DNA from: Warburgia ugandensis
Lineage: Eukaryota > Streptophyta > Magnoliopsida > Canellales > Canellaceae
Assembly (NCBI GenBank): GCA_035236585.1
Contig: CP141139.1
Span: 50,537,217-50,601,216, forward strand
DNA: 64,000 nt
Direction of reading: 5' to 3'
Within the stretch, counting starts at the first letter, position 1. Each line of letters begins with the position of its first letter. The notes under the pieces were generated by a model. The model was not told where the DNA came from and made no database searches. It saw only the letters and a program-made list of their open reading frames with translations. Position numbers and translations under genes: made by a program. Below, piece after piece: positions 12,138 through 23,400 of the stretch.

Positions 12138-14100
12138 AACATGTTAAAAACCTTAATATCTTATGGGGGAAGAAGAAAACAAATAAATGTATTTGTAGCA
12201 CCAACTCTAAAAGTTGTTAAAAGAAGTTAATATTCTTTGAACTTATGTACTAGAATACCCTACATGTGTGCCATGTAGTTAATGTCATATGCATTAAGAA
12301 GCATGTGTGTGAAAGCTTGAGTGGTATCTTGCTTGACATGTTGGAAAAAATAAAGGATGGACTTGTAGCTTGAATGGGTCTTATGAAAATGAGTTTGAAA
12401 AGAAGATTGCATCCATAAGATAGGGGTAGCTAAAGGAACATACTTACCTAAAACAAATTATGTGCTAGATAGAGAGGAGAAAAGAATAGTGTAAAACCTT
12501 GTTGGAGCTCAAAGTCCTAGACAACTATGCTTCAAACTTTAGAAACATTATATCCATGTAAGAGCTAAAACTTTAGGGATGAAGTCGCACGATTATATGC
12601 ACTGATGCAACAACTCTTATATGTAACAATACGTTCAATGTTGTTAGATAAAGTTAGAGGATCTATTATAAAATTTTACTCTTCTTTAATACTTTGTGCA
12701 ACAAGGTGGTGGATGTTTCAAAATTATAAGAAATCAAAGAGCATACAATAATAAGTTTATGTAAGCTTGAGATAATCTTTCCACCATCCTTCTTTGATAT
12801 CATGTTACACTTAACAATGCACCTCAATAATGAGATTAGACTATAAGGGTCCATTTACTTGTGATGAATGTATTCATTTAAGAGGTACATGAAAGTTTTA
12901 AAAAGATTTGTACAAAATCACAATCAGGCAAAGGGATGTATTACTAAATGTTACATTGCAAAAGAAGTGGTGGAGTTTGTACATATTATTTATTAGAAGT
13001 GGACGATATTGGAATCTTGAGAAAGAAATAATTACTTGGATTTGATGATCCAAAAGTTGGTGAACCTCTCTTGAGTAGTCGCATATCAACCATTGAACAT
13101 AAAGAACAAGATCAAGAGTACATTAATGTCTTGTGGAACAATGTTGATAAAGTTTAGTTATACATTGAGTAAGTTAACGGTCTCTCTTTGGATGCTTTCA
13201 CATTTTCTTTTATTTTATACATGTGTAAAAATTAAGGTAAATATTTACCTTACTTTTTCATTTTTAGTGAGCATATGGACATTTTGAAAGCAAGGTATTT
13301 TAATTATGTAAAGAAACAAAAGTAGCTATGATATGATCACTATCACACCTTCAGTACTTAGCTCTATCAAAAGGTAAAATAAATGAACACTTTACCATTC
13401 ACTTGTTATTAATTGCATATGTATACTAATTTATTTTATTATAACATTTATCCCAATTAATATACACAGCTCAAGACCTTCGATATGTTCCAAGTCATAG
13501 TTTATTTGAATCCCTTGGTTGGATGGTGATGGAAACATGACTAGAAGTAATAATGTATACTGGATATGCCATCAATGGTTATCGTTTTTACAAAAAAGAC
13601 TATGATAACTCAAGAGCACAATAGAATAGCGGGGTCAACATAATTAGGCTACTTTTCTTTCTAGTTCAAAGGACAACAAACTAATTATGGCAAATGATAC
13701 TTATTAGAGGGTTATATGAAAGATATAGGCACTAGATTATACTTGTAGTGTGGTTGTGTTAAAATGTGATTGGATGGAATGCAACAAACACATCATCAAA
13801 ACTAATGCTATTAGATTGACATTGGTTGAGCTGAATAAGATCGTTTATAAAAATGATCAATTTATTTTTACTTCTCAAGCAAAATAAGTATGTTATGAAC
13901 AAGATGGATGTAATCATACTCAATAGTTAATTGTTTTATTAGCTTTCCAGAGAGAGTTTTATGATAAAGACGACCTAAGTGATACTACTACAAATTGATT
14001 GTATTGTCAAAACAATACAATCAATTGGTGTAATTAATGAGAATGAGGATTATGTGCATGATACTGGTAAGGAGGGTGCTTGAGTTGAAAATAAATTATA
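12138..14100 (+). pseudogene. CACTA TNP2-type transposase, C-terminal half (broken)
   Basis: Continues the transposase after the solo LTR. Recognisable pieces in order are GTYLPKTNYVLDREEKR (about 12435-12488; family KTYLPxxCYTLSxEEK), MKSHDYMH (about 12570-12593; family LKSHDCHVLMQQLLP) and ERYMKVLKRFVQN (about 12880-12920; family FERYLxxLKxYVRN). Around 13690-13900 there is a block fitting the C-terminal part that reads YxVVLFKCDWVD and FILASQAxQVFY in intact relatives. Many stops and frame changes break it. Beyond about 14.1 kb no TNP2 similarity is seen. A small frame at 14762-14941 is unrecognised and could be a remnant of the element's second gene. Confidence 0.75.
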
Positions 14101-14206
14101 GGAGGATAAAAATTAAAATAATTAGGTAATAATATTTGATATGTAACTATAGCAATTATTCTAAAATTTGCATGTGTTCTTGAGTTATTTTGTTTTATGT
14201 ATATAC

Positions 14207-14226
14207 ATATATATATATATATATAT
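14207..14226. repeat. (AT)n microsatellite
   Basis: A short, nearly pure AT run inside the CACTA element, downstream of the transposase remnant. Confidence 0.9.
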
Positions 14227-14229
14227 CTG

Positions 14230-16089
14230 TAGTAATATATGATCTAGGTACATTAAGAACAGTCCAACTCAAAAGTCATTAGAGGGAGTTTACAAATTAA
14301 GTTGTAATTTTTAAGAAGAAATTAAGAAAATAGTTTTCAAAATCATCTTTAAAAAATGGAAAAAAAAATAAGATCAGTAGTAATAAATGACTTAAAAGAC
14401 CATCATGTTTACATTTACTCTCAAAGATCTCCTCCACCTAAAAATCTCAAATGCTTGCTGCAATGCATTGTTCCATCCACCATTGAGATTTTCTTTGGAG
14501 AAGAGGAAGAAAGAAGAAAAAAGTGAATGGGGGAGTCTAACAATTTCTCTTTATGAGTATATCAATGGTCTCTCTTCAACTTTTGCAATTGACCTGTTAT
14601 CAGAAACAAACCCAAAATCAGATCAGAGCTCAAAGGTCGGCCCTTTTCTTATTATATAGCTTAATTCAGAGCATGTTTTTTTTATCATGATATAGGTCAC
14701 ATATAGATCATTATTATGATTTTGTTAGACCCTAAAACACACACCTCTAGAGATAAAAAACATGAAGAAGAGACCTGATGCTAGTCATCTAATGTCCTTG
14801 GTGGACATAGGCAATAGGAAAGTGTATGGAAGTCAAGTCATAGATGCTTTAGCTGTGAACTCAACAAAGGACATGACGAGCATTAGGACTAATTCAGTAG
14901 AAAGCTTAATGGAACCCATGCCTGTTAAGGTAGGAAATAGCTAATCAATTGTGCACAAAAGGCTATACAAAGTTCCTAATCATTAGATATTGGGTATTCC
15001 ATCATTACAAAGGAAGAAAGATCTATTTGATATCGAAGCTTTACCAACAAAGGACTTTCGAGAAAGTGGTGTGAGCTAAATACTAAGAGGCCAGATTTTC
15101 ATGAGTTGGTCTTTGATCATGTAGATGAGTGCTTGACAATAAATCTTAGGCTTTGTTTTAATGAAAACAATACCATCAATCAATGTAATCGATGAGAATG
15201 AGATAGAATATTATGTAACTATTTAATATATCAAGTCCTTGTTATTTATTTATTTATGAATTAGACAATACAAATATGCTATTATAGGTTCTTCTCTCCT
15301 TTGGAACAATAGGGTCGTTACACTCATTATTAAACTTGTTGAAGAGATGAAATATAACTTCCCCATATAAAGACAATCAAAGAATTCCCAATCATGATCC
15401 TTGCAGATTGGATCAAATCTAATAATTTAATGGTTGCATGATCTTAGATGCAGAACCATGTGTTACTATTTTTTATAAATTAGATTTAATTTTGACTATT
15501 GGATGGTCAAAAAAATATAAATCTAACAATTAACTACTGTTGACTACATGTATACCATTCAACCATCCAAAACAAGGATCGGGTCATTGATCAATGGTTA
15601 AAGTTACTAGTCTAAAAATTAGTAGTCTATAACTACTTAGATTATTAACACTAGAACCCATTGATTTGAACCATTGATCAATAATCAATGGTGTGGATTT
15701 GAGCTTTTCAGCAACATGTGAATTGTCTAATTTTCTATCCATAATTGGAAAATTATATCAGAAATCTGAATGGTGGAGATTGCATGATTATGTTTAATGA
15801 TCATCACAAAAAAACAAATCTATGGTTAATATTGGTTCTTATTTGATGTAAGAAAGATTTGAACCATTGATTAATGGTGTTAGATGCACAATTTGTATTA
15901 ATTGTGGGTTTTTTTGCTTAAAAAGAATCATTGGTTGAGCTAGATCTAACAAGGATGATAATGTATGTATAGTTTAGAACATGACCTAATGGCCACGACT
16001 GATCTATATAAAGAATTATAGTTCTAAATTGCTCCTTTTTAGTGCAATCAATCTATAGGGTGTTGAAAATTTATAAAATAATAAAATAA
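14230..16089. other. internal 3' part of the CACTA element, no gene recognised
   Basis: Between transposase remnant and terminal repeats. Small frames at 14405-14659 and 14762-14944 have no recognisable domain. A segment near 15160-15200 (CCATCAATCAATGTAATCGA, AATGAGA) resembles one near 14030-14050 (CAATCAATTGGTGTAATTAA), which hints at a small internal duplication. Confidence 0.4.
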
Positions 16090-16863
16090 TAAATAGTTAA
16101 AATTAAAGACAAATTTTATGAACCATCTTTAAAAATGACATTTCTAAAGATGGTTCAAGGCAACCATCTTTTAGCAACAACATTTTTGTAGATGGTTCAA
16201 GGACCATCTTTAAAAATGTCATTTTTAGAGACAGTTTACACTTCTATCTTTGAAAACTACGTTAAAACCTATGTACATTTCTAATGACAGTTGAAGGTTC
16301 TGTCTTTAAAAAATGACATTTTTAGGGAAGTCGTTTAGCCCTAAATGACTTCAAAAGTTGAGACTTTTCAAGTTGTTTAGGGCTAAATGACTTCCAACGT
16401 CCCAACTTTTCAAGTCATTTAGGCTAAGCGACTTCAAAAGTTGTGACTTTTCAAGTCATTTAGGGATAAGCGACTTCAAAAGTTGTAACTTTTGAAGTCA
16501 TTTAGAGATAAGCAACTTTAAAAGCTTGTAAGTTCTGAAGTCACTTAGCCTAAGCGACTTCAAAAGTTGTGACTTTTGAAGTTGTTTAGTGTAAGCGACT
16601 TAAAAAATGCTTCAAAAAAGTTGGACTTTTGAAGTCACTGAGGGCAAAACGACTTCAAAAGTCGTTTAGTCTAAGCAACTTCAAAAGTTTGTGACTTTTG
16701 AAGGCGTTTATTCAAGCGACTTCAAAGGTCCTTGATTTTTAAAGTCATTTACTTAAACGACTTTAAAAGTTGTTGACTTTCCAAGTCATCTCAATAGAAG
16801 TCACTTATTAAGCGACTTCAATTATGCCTTTTAACTGACTTTAAAAGCCCCTATCTAGTAGTG
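16090..16863. repeat. right subterminal repeat array of the CACTA element
   Basis: Two repeat classes follow each other. From 16090 to about 16325 there are ACCATCTTTAAAAATG blocks and their complements. From about 16326 to 16850 a denser array repeats GACTTCAAAAGTTG, AAGTCATTTAG and TAAGCGACTT roughly a dozen times in both orientations, so that each unit can fold into short hairpins (AAGTCATTTAG opposite TAAGCGACTT). The array ends in the terminal CTAGTAGTG at 16863. By family knowledge these would be binding sites for the element's TnpA-like protein. Confidence 0.88.
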
Positions 16864-16888
16864 TTAGCATAAATCAAACCCATCCACA

Positions 16889-17190
16889 AGGGAACGCATC
16901 TACCGTCTCATCCTAGCCTTTGTTTGGTGCATGAGATGGAACATGAGTCCATCTTTGGATGAAAACATAGAGAGTAGTGCATCTCCTTCCTTGGATGAAA
17001 CGCACTTTCCTTATTCAACTCTAGATGAAACTCTTTATTAATATAGTTTGTAAACACTGACCAAGGGGCGCATCTACCATCTCGTGCAGTCCTTAAATGG
17101 TGCATGAGATGAGACGTAGATCCATCCTTGGATGAGATGTACAAGGGTAGTGAGTTTCTTCCCTTGGATGGGACGCACTCTCCATCATCC
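16889..17190. repeat. two diverged tandem copies of a 174-bp unit
   Basis: CGCATCTACC occurs at 16895 and 17069, each followed by TGGTGCATGAGATG, a GATCCATC/GTCCATC block, CTTGGATGA and a GACGCACT/AACGCACT end. The copies are clearly related but differ by many substitutions. A minus-strand frame across them (16908-17213) is not supported as a gene. Confidence 0.8.
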
Positions 17191-17315
17191 ATCTTAGATT
17201 CTATGATCTCCAATTAATCCCTTATGAAATATATTCATTCACTATAGAATAACAAGATTTCTTACCAACAAGAAGGTAGATCTAAGCCTTGATCTTCCTA
17301 CTTTAATGGCTAGAT

Positions 17316-17316
<1 letters not shown>

Positions 17317-17393
<77 letters not shown>
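17317..17393. repeat. (CT)n microsatellite, 77 nt
   Basis: Uninterrupted CT run. The Ser-Leu frame that crosses it (17306-17551) is an artefact. Confidence 0.97.
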
Positions 17394-17395
<2 letters not shown>

Positions 17396-20163
17396 CATAA
17401 AATCATTTCCCCTCCCCCCAATGCACAATACCATCCTACCTCTTCCTATCTCACCTCCTTATCTTTGCCTCCTACATATTCTTTTCTAATTTCTTTTATT
17501 TATCTTATCCTTTTCATTTTTTCTCCAAATTCTATTATAAAATATTACTAGTTTATATGAAATATGTTGAGCCTAGACAAGTCTATAGTGGGACATTCCC
17601 TTCATAGTAGCTAAATGGGTGCCACTTATTTACACATCCATTATATATTATAAAGGAGGGGTGCCCTTATCAAATTAAAACCTAGTTTCCTACATAACTT
17701 TGATCCTAATTAGTGGATCTTTGCATGCTTATAGTCATTGGATTTCTCTCTTTGAGCTTGATCCATGGAAAGAGGTCTTATTACTAGATTCCAATGTTTT
17801 TAAAAATTAGATTTTGAAATCTTAAAATAGACTTCAGGAATTTCATTGATAATAAAATGGGCTACAAAATTTTGGAATATTATAGAAAATCATGCTGATT
17901 AGCCGACTCGAGCATACAAATAGCTTTTGGTAGTTCAACTTGGACCGTTTACAATGTTTTCTTATATTTAATGATCAAAGGCACATTTTTATGAATGTTT
18001 CAATCATCCAATCAACATTTGAGATACAAGATATCCAATTGAGAAAAAATCAAATGAATGGACCGGATCACCCAAAAGAAAGACGATTATGTAATGTTGA
18101 GTGTATAACTGGTACTTACCATGAGGTGGCTACTGCACCAGAGCATTTCTCAAGAAGGATAGATCTTCAATCTAGTGTAATTCTTTGGTCATATTTTTCG
18201 AAAGGCATGAGTTTCACTATCTAGACTTTATTTTAGAGATATTTAGTTTCTAGGAAGATGCCGTTTTAACTATGCCATGACTTGAATAAACCCCACGTTT
18301 GCATAAAAAAATAAAGAACGAAAAAGAAACTGAGAAAATATATACTTGGAAGTGAAAAGGAAAAGGGAGAGATGGGTAAGCAAGGAAAAAAATAGCAATA
18401 TCTGTCGTCGTTGTATCTGGTGGGAGCGAAAACCTTTAGGGTAATATCGATTGATGTAGTAGCCATAGGCATGGATTTTAACTTATGAACTTATAGATTC
18501 TAAAAGTAGAGTGATATTATATTTAGGCAGATTTCCACTTAGGTATATTATATTTGATTTTTCATCTATCTATTTCTATTGAAAAGTTTTTTGTTATTTT
18601 TTATATGAATTATTAGTGTTTTGCTGTTCTGTGGATTGTATTAGTCAGTTGTCTACAAGCCTTTTTTTTTTTTTACAGCCAAAAGACTAATGAACCACAA
18701 GAACACTAATCAACTACAACAAGCATATATTTGATTTAGCATAATAGATTTGGATCATTGGGAATCAATAACAAATATAATGTATGTTGACATTTATCTT
18801 CAATATCAGTTGAATTGCTTCTTTCATGGGGGCTCTCAATTTCATTTTCTCAATTCAATGACTTAAAAGTAGAATATATTAGTCAATATAAACAATATTT
18901 TGGCCCAATATATAGAAGAATTTCATTTGGCCGATAAAATTGGCCAAATATCGTATCATCAATCGTCTATCCTGATATATCAATTGATATAGCGATATTT
19001 GTTCCAAGCATGTTAATTTAGCTACTAATGCAGTAATGTATGGATTTGTGTTTTGCTTATCAATATGGTGAAATCCTCAAACATTCAGTGATCAACAATG
19101 GCCCACATACAAAGGGTTTCAATAGAAGGACATGATCAAGAGTTATGATCCTAACGTAGGAGTCATCTGTGTCCATGTGTGTCACAACTACATAAGTGTT
19201 TTTAAAGAGTCCCAACAAGCAATCATACATGCTCAAGAGGGAAGAAAGGAGGACAGCCCTCAATTTACATACATGGTAAAATTGTCTTTGTTAGATACCC
19301 ATTCATAATATTAGGAATGGAATAGATAGGCTAGACATCAAATTTTCATACCAATAAAATGTTTTTACCCTATGTTTATTCAGGCAAAAGCTCATGACCA
19401 TTTATTTTTTCAAGTTCTCAAAGATCTTAGACTAGTGGCTAGGATTGTCCAAACGCATTGATTTCTCATGATTTCCTCTCTTTGGTATTTTAAACCTGAT
19501 TGGGTGGCTTAGATTAGCAAAAAAAATGGTGTACCATGCATGAAAAAGGGTGTGTAGCCTTTCTCACCTTTTGAACATGTAATATTACTAGAACTTGTTT
19601 TTAAATATGGCATTTTTTTACAACGAAGAGTTACAAAGTAAACCATGGTCACAAAATTCGAATTGGGAAATAAATCAGCAGTCTAAATATTCATAAAATT
19701 CAGTAAGTATTCATAAAAAATTCAAAAAATATGGGGAGAAGTTTCATTTTTCATACATGAGTGTGTAGAAATTTTCTATAAATGACCCTCAATACTATCC
19801 TATACTAAAATCAATAGAATTTTTGACTGATGGATTGGTAGACTTGGTTGCTGCTTGAGATTTTTGAAACTTAACCTCTCTAAAATAGAACCAACAGATG
19901 AATGGTTTCCATCAACCATTTCTTTTCCTTCATCATATGTGACATGTAAAAGTATAACTTATCAGTCAAAAAGTCTTTATTTCCGAGCGAGAGAGAGAGA
20001 GAGTTTACCATTCCCCCGGCAAAGCAAAGACCAGTGATTTCTGGTACATCGTCCATCTACGAAGTGATCCTCAAGATAAACGGCTATGATCATAAAAATA
20101 AGGCACGTTCATTTTCGCCGACCATGGATAAGAAGAAGCCCCGTTCTCGCCCGGCAGTGAAGC
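17394..20163. other. spacer upstream of the receptor kinase, no gene recognised
   Basis: AT-rich sequence with several short frames (for example 17940-18224 and 19060-19263) lacking recognisable motifs. A short GA run sits near 19990-20002. No transposon terminus was identified. Confidence 0.45.
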
Positions 20164-20169
20164 AGTCAA
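20164..20169 (-). promoter_or_regulatory. W-box-like TTGACT, about 290 bp upstream of the kinase start
   Basis: On the minus strand the bases read TTGACT inside GTTGACTGC. WRKY factors bind TTGAC(C/T), and immune receptor kinases are often under WRKY control. A six-base match by itself is weak and expected often by chance. No convincing TATA box was seen in the upstream 300 bp. Confidence 0.2.
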
Positions 20170-20420
20170 CACATGCGGCGTGCCTGTCCTCTAGTTCTCA
20201 TGCTCTTACCAAAGACCAATAAAACAGACAGAAAATCGAAATTACTTTAAAATTCGATAATTTTTTTTTTTTGGAAAAATCGATATTACTTTAAATATTA
20301 GAACGCGACGACCGTTTGCCTCCAAGTTTTCCACCTTACAAGCCTTCCACTTTAACTTCAATCTTCGCCAAATAGAAATTTCTGGCAGCAGTTGAAGAAA
20401 ATTAATCAGCGGATTTCCCG

Positions 20421-20435
20421 ATGAGACCGGCGTAG
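20421..20435 (+). CDS. minimal upstream ORF (M-R-P-A-stop) before the kinase start
   Basis: ATGAGACCGGCGTAG lies 22 bases before the predicted kinase ATG and is out of frame with it. If the transcript begins upstream of it, it is a four-codon uORF that could lower or regulate translation. Transcription start is not known, so this is tentative. Confidence 0.3.
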   Translation: MRPA

Positions 20436-20457
20436 GAAAGAAGATTAGGGGACAAAC

Positions 20458-23400
20458 ATGCTGGAAGAAGCACCTGATTTCGCTCAGATTTCGTGCCGCA
20501 CTATCTTATTATTCTTGTTGCTGATTTCAGTTGCAGGTTCTAATTCTCTCTCTCTCTCTCTCTCTCTCTGCATTCAGCGGTTGGAGCGTTTCCTGCAGTA
20601 CTTGGTGGATTGGATTGTTTATTGCTTCATCATAAATGCTCTTTGCCTTTGTCTTGTCTTTATCTTTCGTTTTGTTTGTTTTGTGTAATTGTCTGGGGGA
20701 TGTGAAATTCTGCACTTTCTAACCAACAAATTGATGTCGCTTTGTTTGGAGCTTATTTCACAAGATTTTCTTCTTTGTTTTGTAGCCAAGCAAATCTTTT
20801 GTTTCATTTTCAGAGCTTAGGAAATTTAGGCTTCTTTTGTTTCATGTTTGAAAATTTTAAAAAGATTTAGAGGCTTTGCCTGCTAATTTTAGTCGCTCCA
20901 ATTGAGTTCTCACCAAGCACTTCTGCAAATCTCTCTTCCTTCCTTAACGCGAATTCTCCTCTTTTCTCTATCAGGTGAACTAGTTGGAGGTGTCTCTCTA
21001 CAAACTGACAAACAAGTTCTTCTGCAACTGAAATCCTTTCTGGAGACGAACAACCAAATTAATAGAGGCCAATACGTGGAATGGAAAGAAACAGATATCT
21101 CCCCCTGCGAATGGATGGGAATTACTTGCAGCAACCACACCACACGAGTTACAGAAATCAGTCTTTCCAATCAAAACATCTCCGGCGAGATCTTTCACAA
21201 CTTCTCTGCTCTCGCAGAACTCACCCATCTCGATCTCTCCGGAAACGCAATTAACGGCCCCATTTCCCCTGATCTAAACCTCTGCAAAAATCTCAGATAC
21301 CTAAATCTATCTCACAATATTCTCGACGGAGAACTGAATTTAACCGGATTAAGCAACTTGGAGACGCTTGATATCACGCTCAATCGCTTTCGCGGAGGGA
21401 TTCAATCGAATTTTCCGGCCATCTGCAGTCGGATGGTCACGCTCAACCTCTCGTCGAATAATTTTTCCGGCGAGATCAGCAGCGCGTTTAACGAATGCTG
21501 GAATCTGCAGTTTGTTGATCTCAGTTCAAATCATTTCGTTGGGTCGGTTTGGCCGGGTTTTATACGGCTGCGGGAGTTTTCAATATCGGAAAATAACTTC
21601 ACCGGCGAACTTGCGTCGGGTATATTTACTGGAAATTGCAGTTTAGAAGTTCTTGATTTGTCGGAAAATAATTTTCAAGGAGAGGTTCCAGCAGGACTCT
21701 CCAACTGTCGAAGTCTTGCTTTTCTGAATATGTGGGGAAATCAATTCTCCGGCAAGATTCCGCAGGAAATTGGAATGCTTTCCGATCTGGAGGCTCTCTA
21801 CCTAGGCAGGAACAATTTCTCGAGGGATATTCCAGAATCGCTACTGAAATGCAGCAAGCTGGCCTTCTTAGATTTGAGCAAGAACAAATTCAGAGGAGAA
21901 ATTCAAGAGATTTTGGGACGATTTGTGCAGGTGAAGTATCTCGTCTTGCATGGGAATTTCTACACAGGAGGCATAAATTTTTCAGGAATTCTCAGATTAC
22001 CGTATATCGAGAGATTGGATCTTAGTTATAACAACTTCAGTGGACCAATTCCGATTGAGATTTCCGAGATGAAAAATCTCAAGTTATTGATCCTTGCTTA
22101 CAACAACTTCTCCGGCAGCATTCCGGCTGAAATCGGGAAACTTTCAGGACTCCAAGCTTTGGATCTCTCTTTCAACAACTTGAACGGAACGATTCCTCCG
22201 GCAATTGGAAAAATGACATCTCTCCTGTGGTTAATGCTTGCAAACAACCGTCTTACCGGGGAAATTCCACTGGAGATCGGAAATTGCCGGAGTCTTCTAT
22301 GGTTAAACCTTGCAAACAACCAATTCTCCGGCCAGATTCCCGCCGAAATCTCAAGAATCGGCAGGGATCCTGGTCCAACATTCAACTCGAACCATGACGG
22401 TGACCGAGTCATTGCCGGGTCCAGCGAGTGTTTGGCCATGAAACGTTGGATTCCGGCATCGTATCCTCCTTTCAGCTTTGTTTACAATCTTCTCAGCCCA
22501 AAAAGTTGCAGAAGCATTTGGGATAGAGTTCTTAAAGGAGAAGGTATTCTTCCGATCTGTCGAAATTCCTCGAATCTCAGAACCCTAGAAATCTCCGGCT
22601 ATCTCCAGCTCACAGGCAACCGTTTCTCAGGCCAGATCCCGTCGGAACTAGGGGGCATGCAGAATTTCAGCCTTCTCCATCTCGGAATAAACGAATTCTC
22701 CGGAGAACTCACCCCGGCACTCAGCAGGATGCCACTTGCGTTCCTCAACGTTTCAACAAACAAACTCTCCGGGGAGATCCCGCCGGAGCTTGGCTACATA
22801 AAGTGTTTGCAGAGCCTAGATCTGTCTCACAACAACTTCTCCGGCGAGTTTCCTGCAGGGAGTTTGAACCATCTTACGGAACTGAACAAGTTCAATGTCT
22901 CTTACAATCCACTCCTAACAGGCAGCATACCTATGATTGGTCAGCTAGCAACCTTCGATAACGATTCCTTCGTCGGAAATCCTCTTCTCTTGCCCGGGAA
23001 TGCAAGGGCAAAACCGCCGGAAGCAGCGAAATCCGGCCGGCTGAGAAGAAAACCGTCAAGAGTTGCTACTGCTTTGCTTTTCATGGTTCTGATAGTCGCT
23101 ATTTTGATATGCGGCATGTTATCATTCCTTTTCTGCAATGCGGTCAGAATTCCAGCCGGATCTGCTGGAATTTTGTTGGAAGATTCGAAACGAAGGCATG
23201 ACCTGGTGTCGAGTTCCGGAGGATCGTCGACGGGGCTAACCGACACCGTGAAGGTTTTCCGTTTAGATAAGATGCCTTTTACTTACGACGATATTTTGAC
23301 CGCCACCACAAATTTCTCTGATAATATGGTCATCGGGAAAGGAGGTTTCGGAAAGGTTTATCGGGGTGTTTTGCCGGACGGAAGAGTTGTAGCAGTGAAG

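Larger units (their letters stand above)
7045..16863 (+). mobile_element. CACTA (En/Spm) DNA transposon, decayed, carrying a nested solo LTR
   Basis: The right end reads CTAGTAGTG, the reverse complement of the CACTACTAG terminus typical of CACTA elements, and is followed by TTA, a plausible 3-bp target copy. The left end is degenerate, near TTACTAAAATTGG at about 7050. Both ends carry repeated AAGATGGT/ACCATCTT motifs, and the right end also has a long array of AAGTCGCTTA-type repeats. Inside lie the two halves of a TNP2-type transposase (7861-9189 and 12138-14100), separated by a 2.94-kb solo LTR. Without the LTR the element is about 6.9 kb, normal for this superfamily. The transposase is broken, so the element is probably not autonomous. 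The left boundary is known only to about 20 bases. Confidence 0.82.

Noticed and set aside
20902-20974. Start of the receptor kinase at 20902
   Set aside because: The codon there is TTG, not ATG, and the segment lies in the predicted intron; splicing from 20536 to 20975 gives a proper signal peptide.
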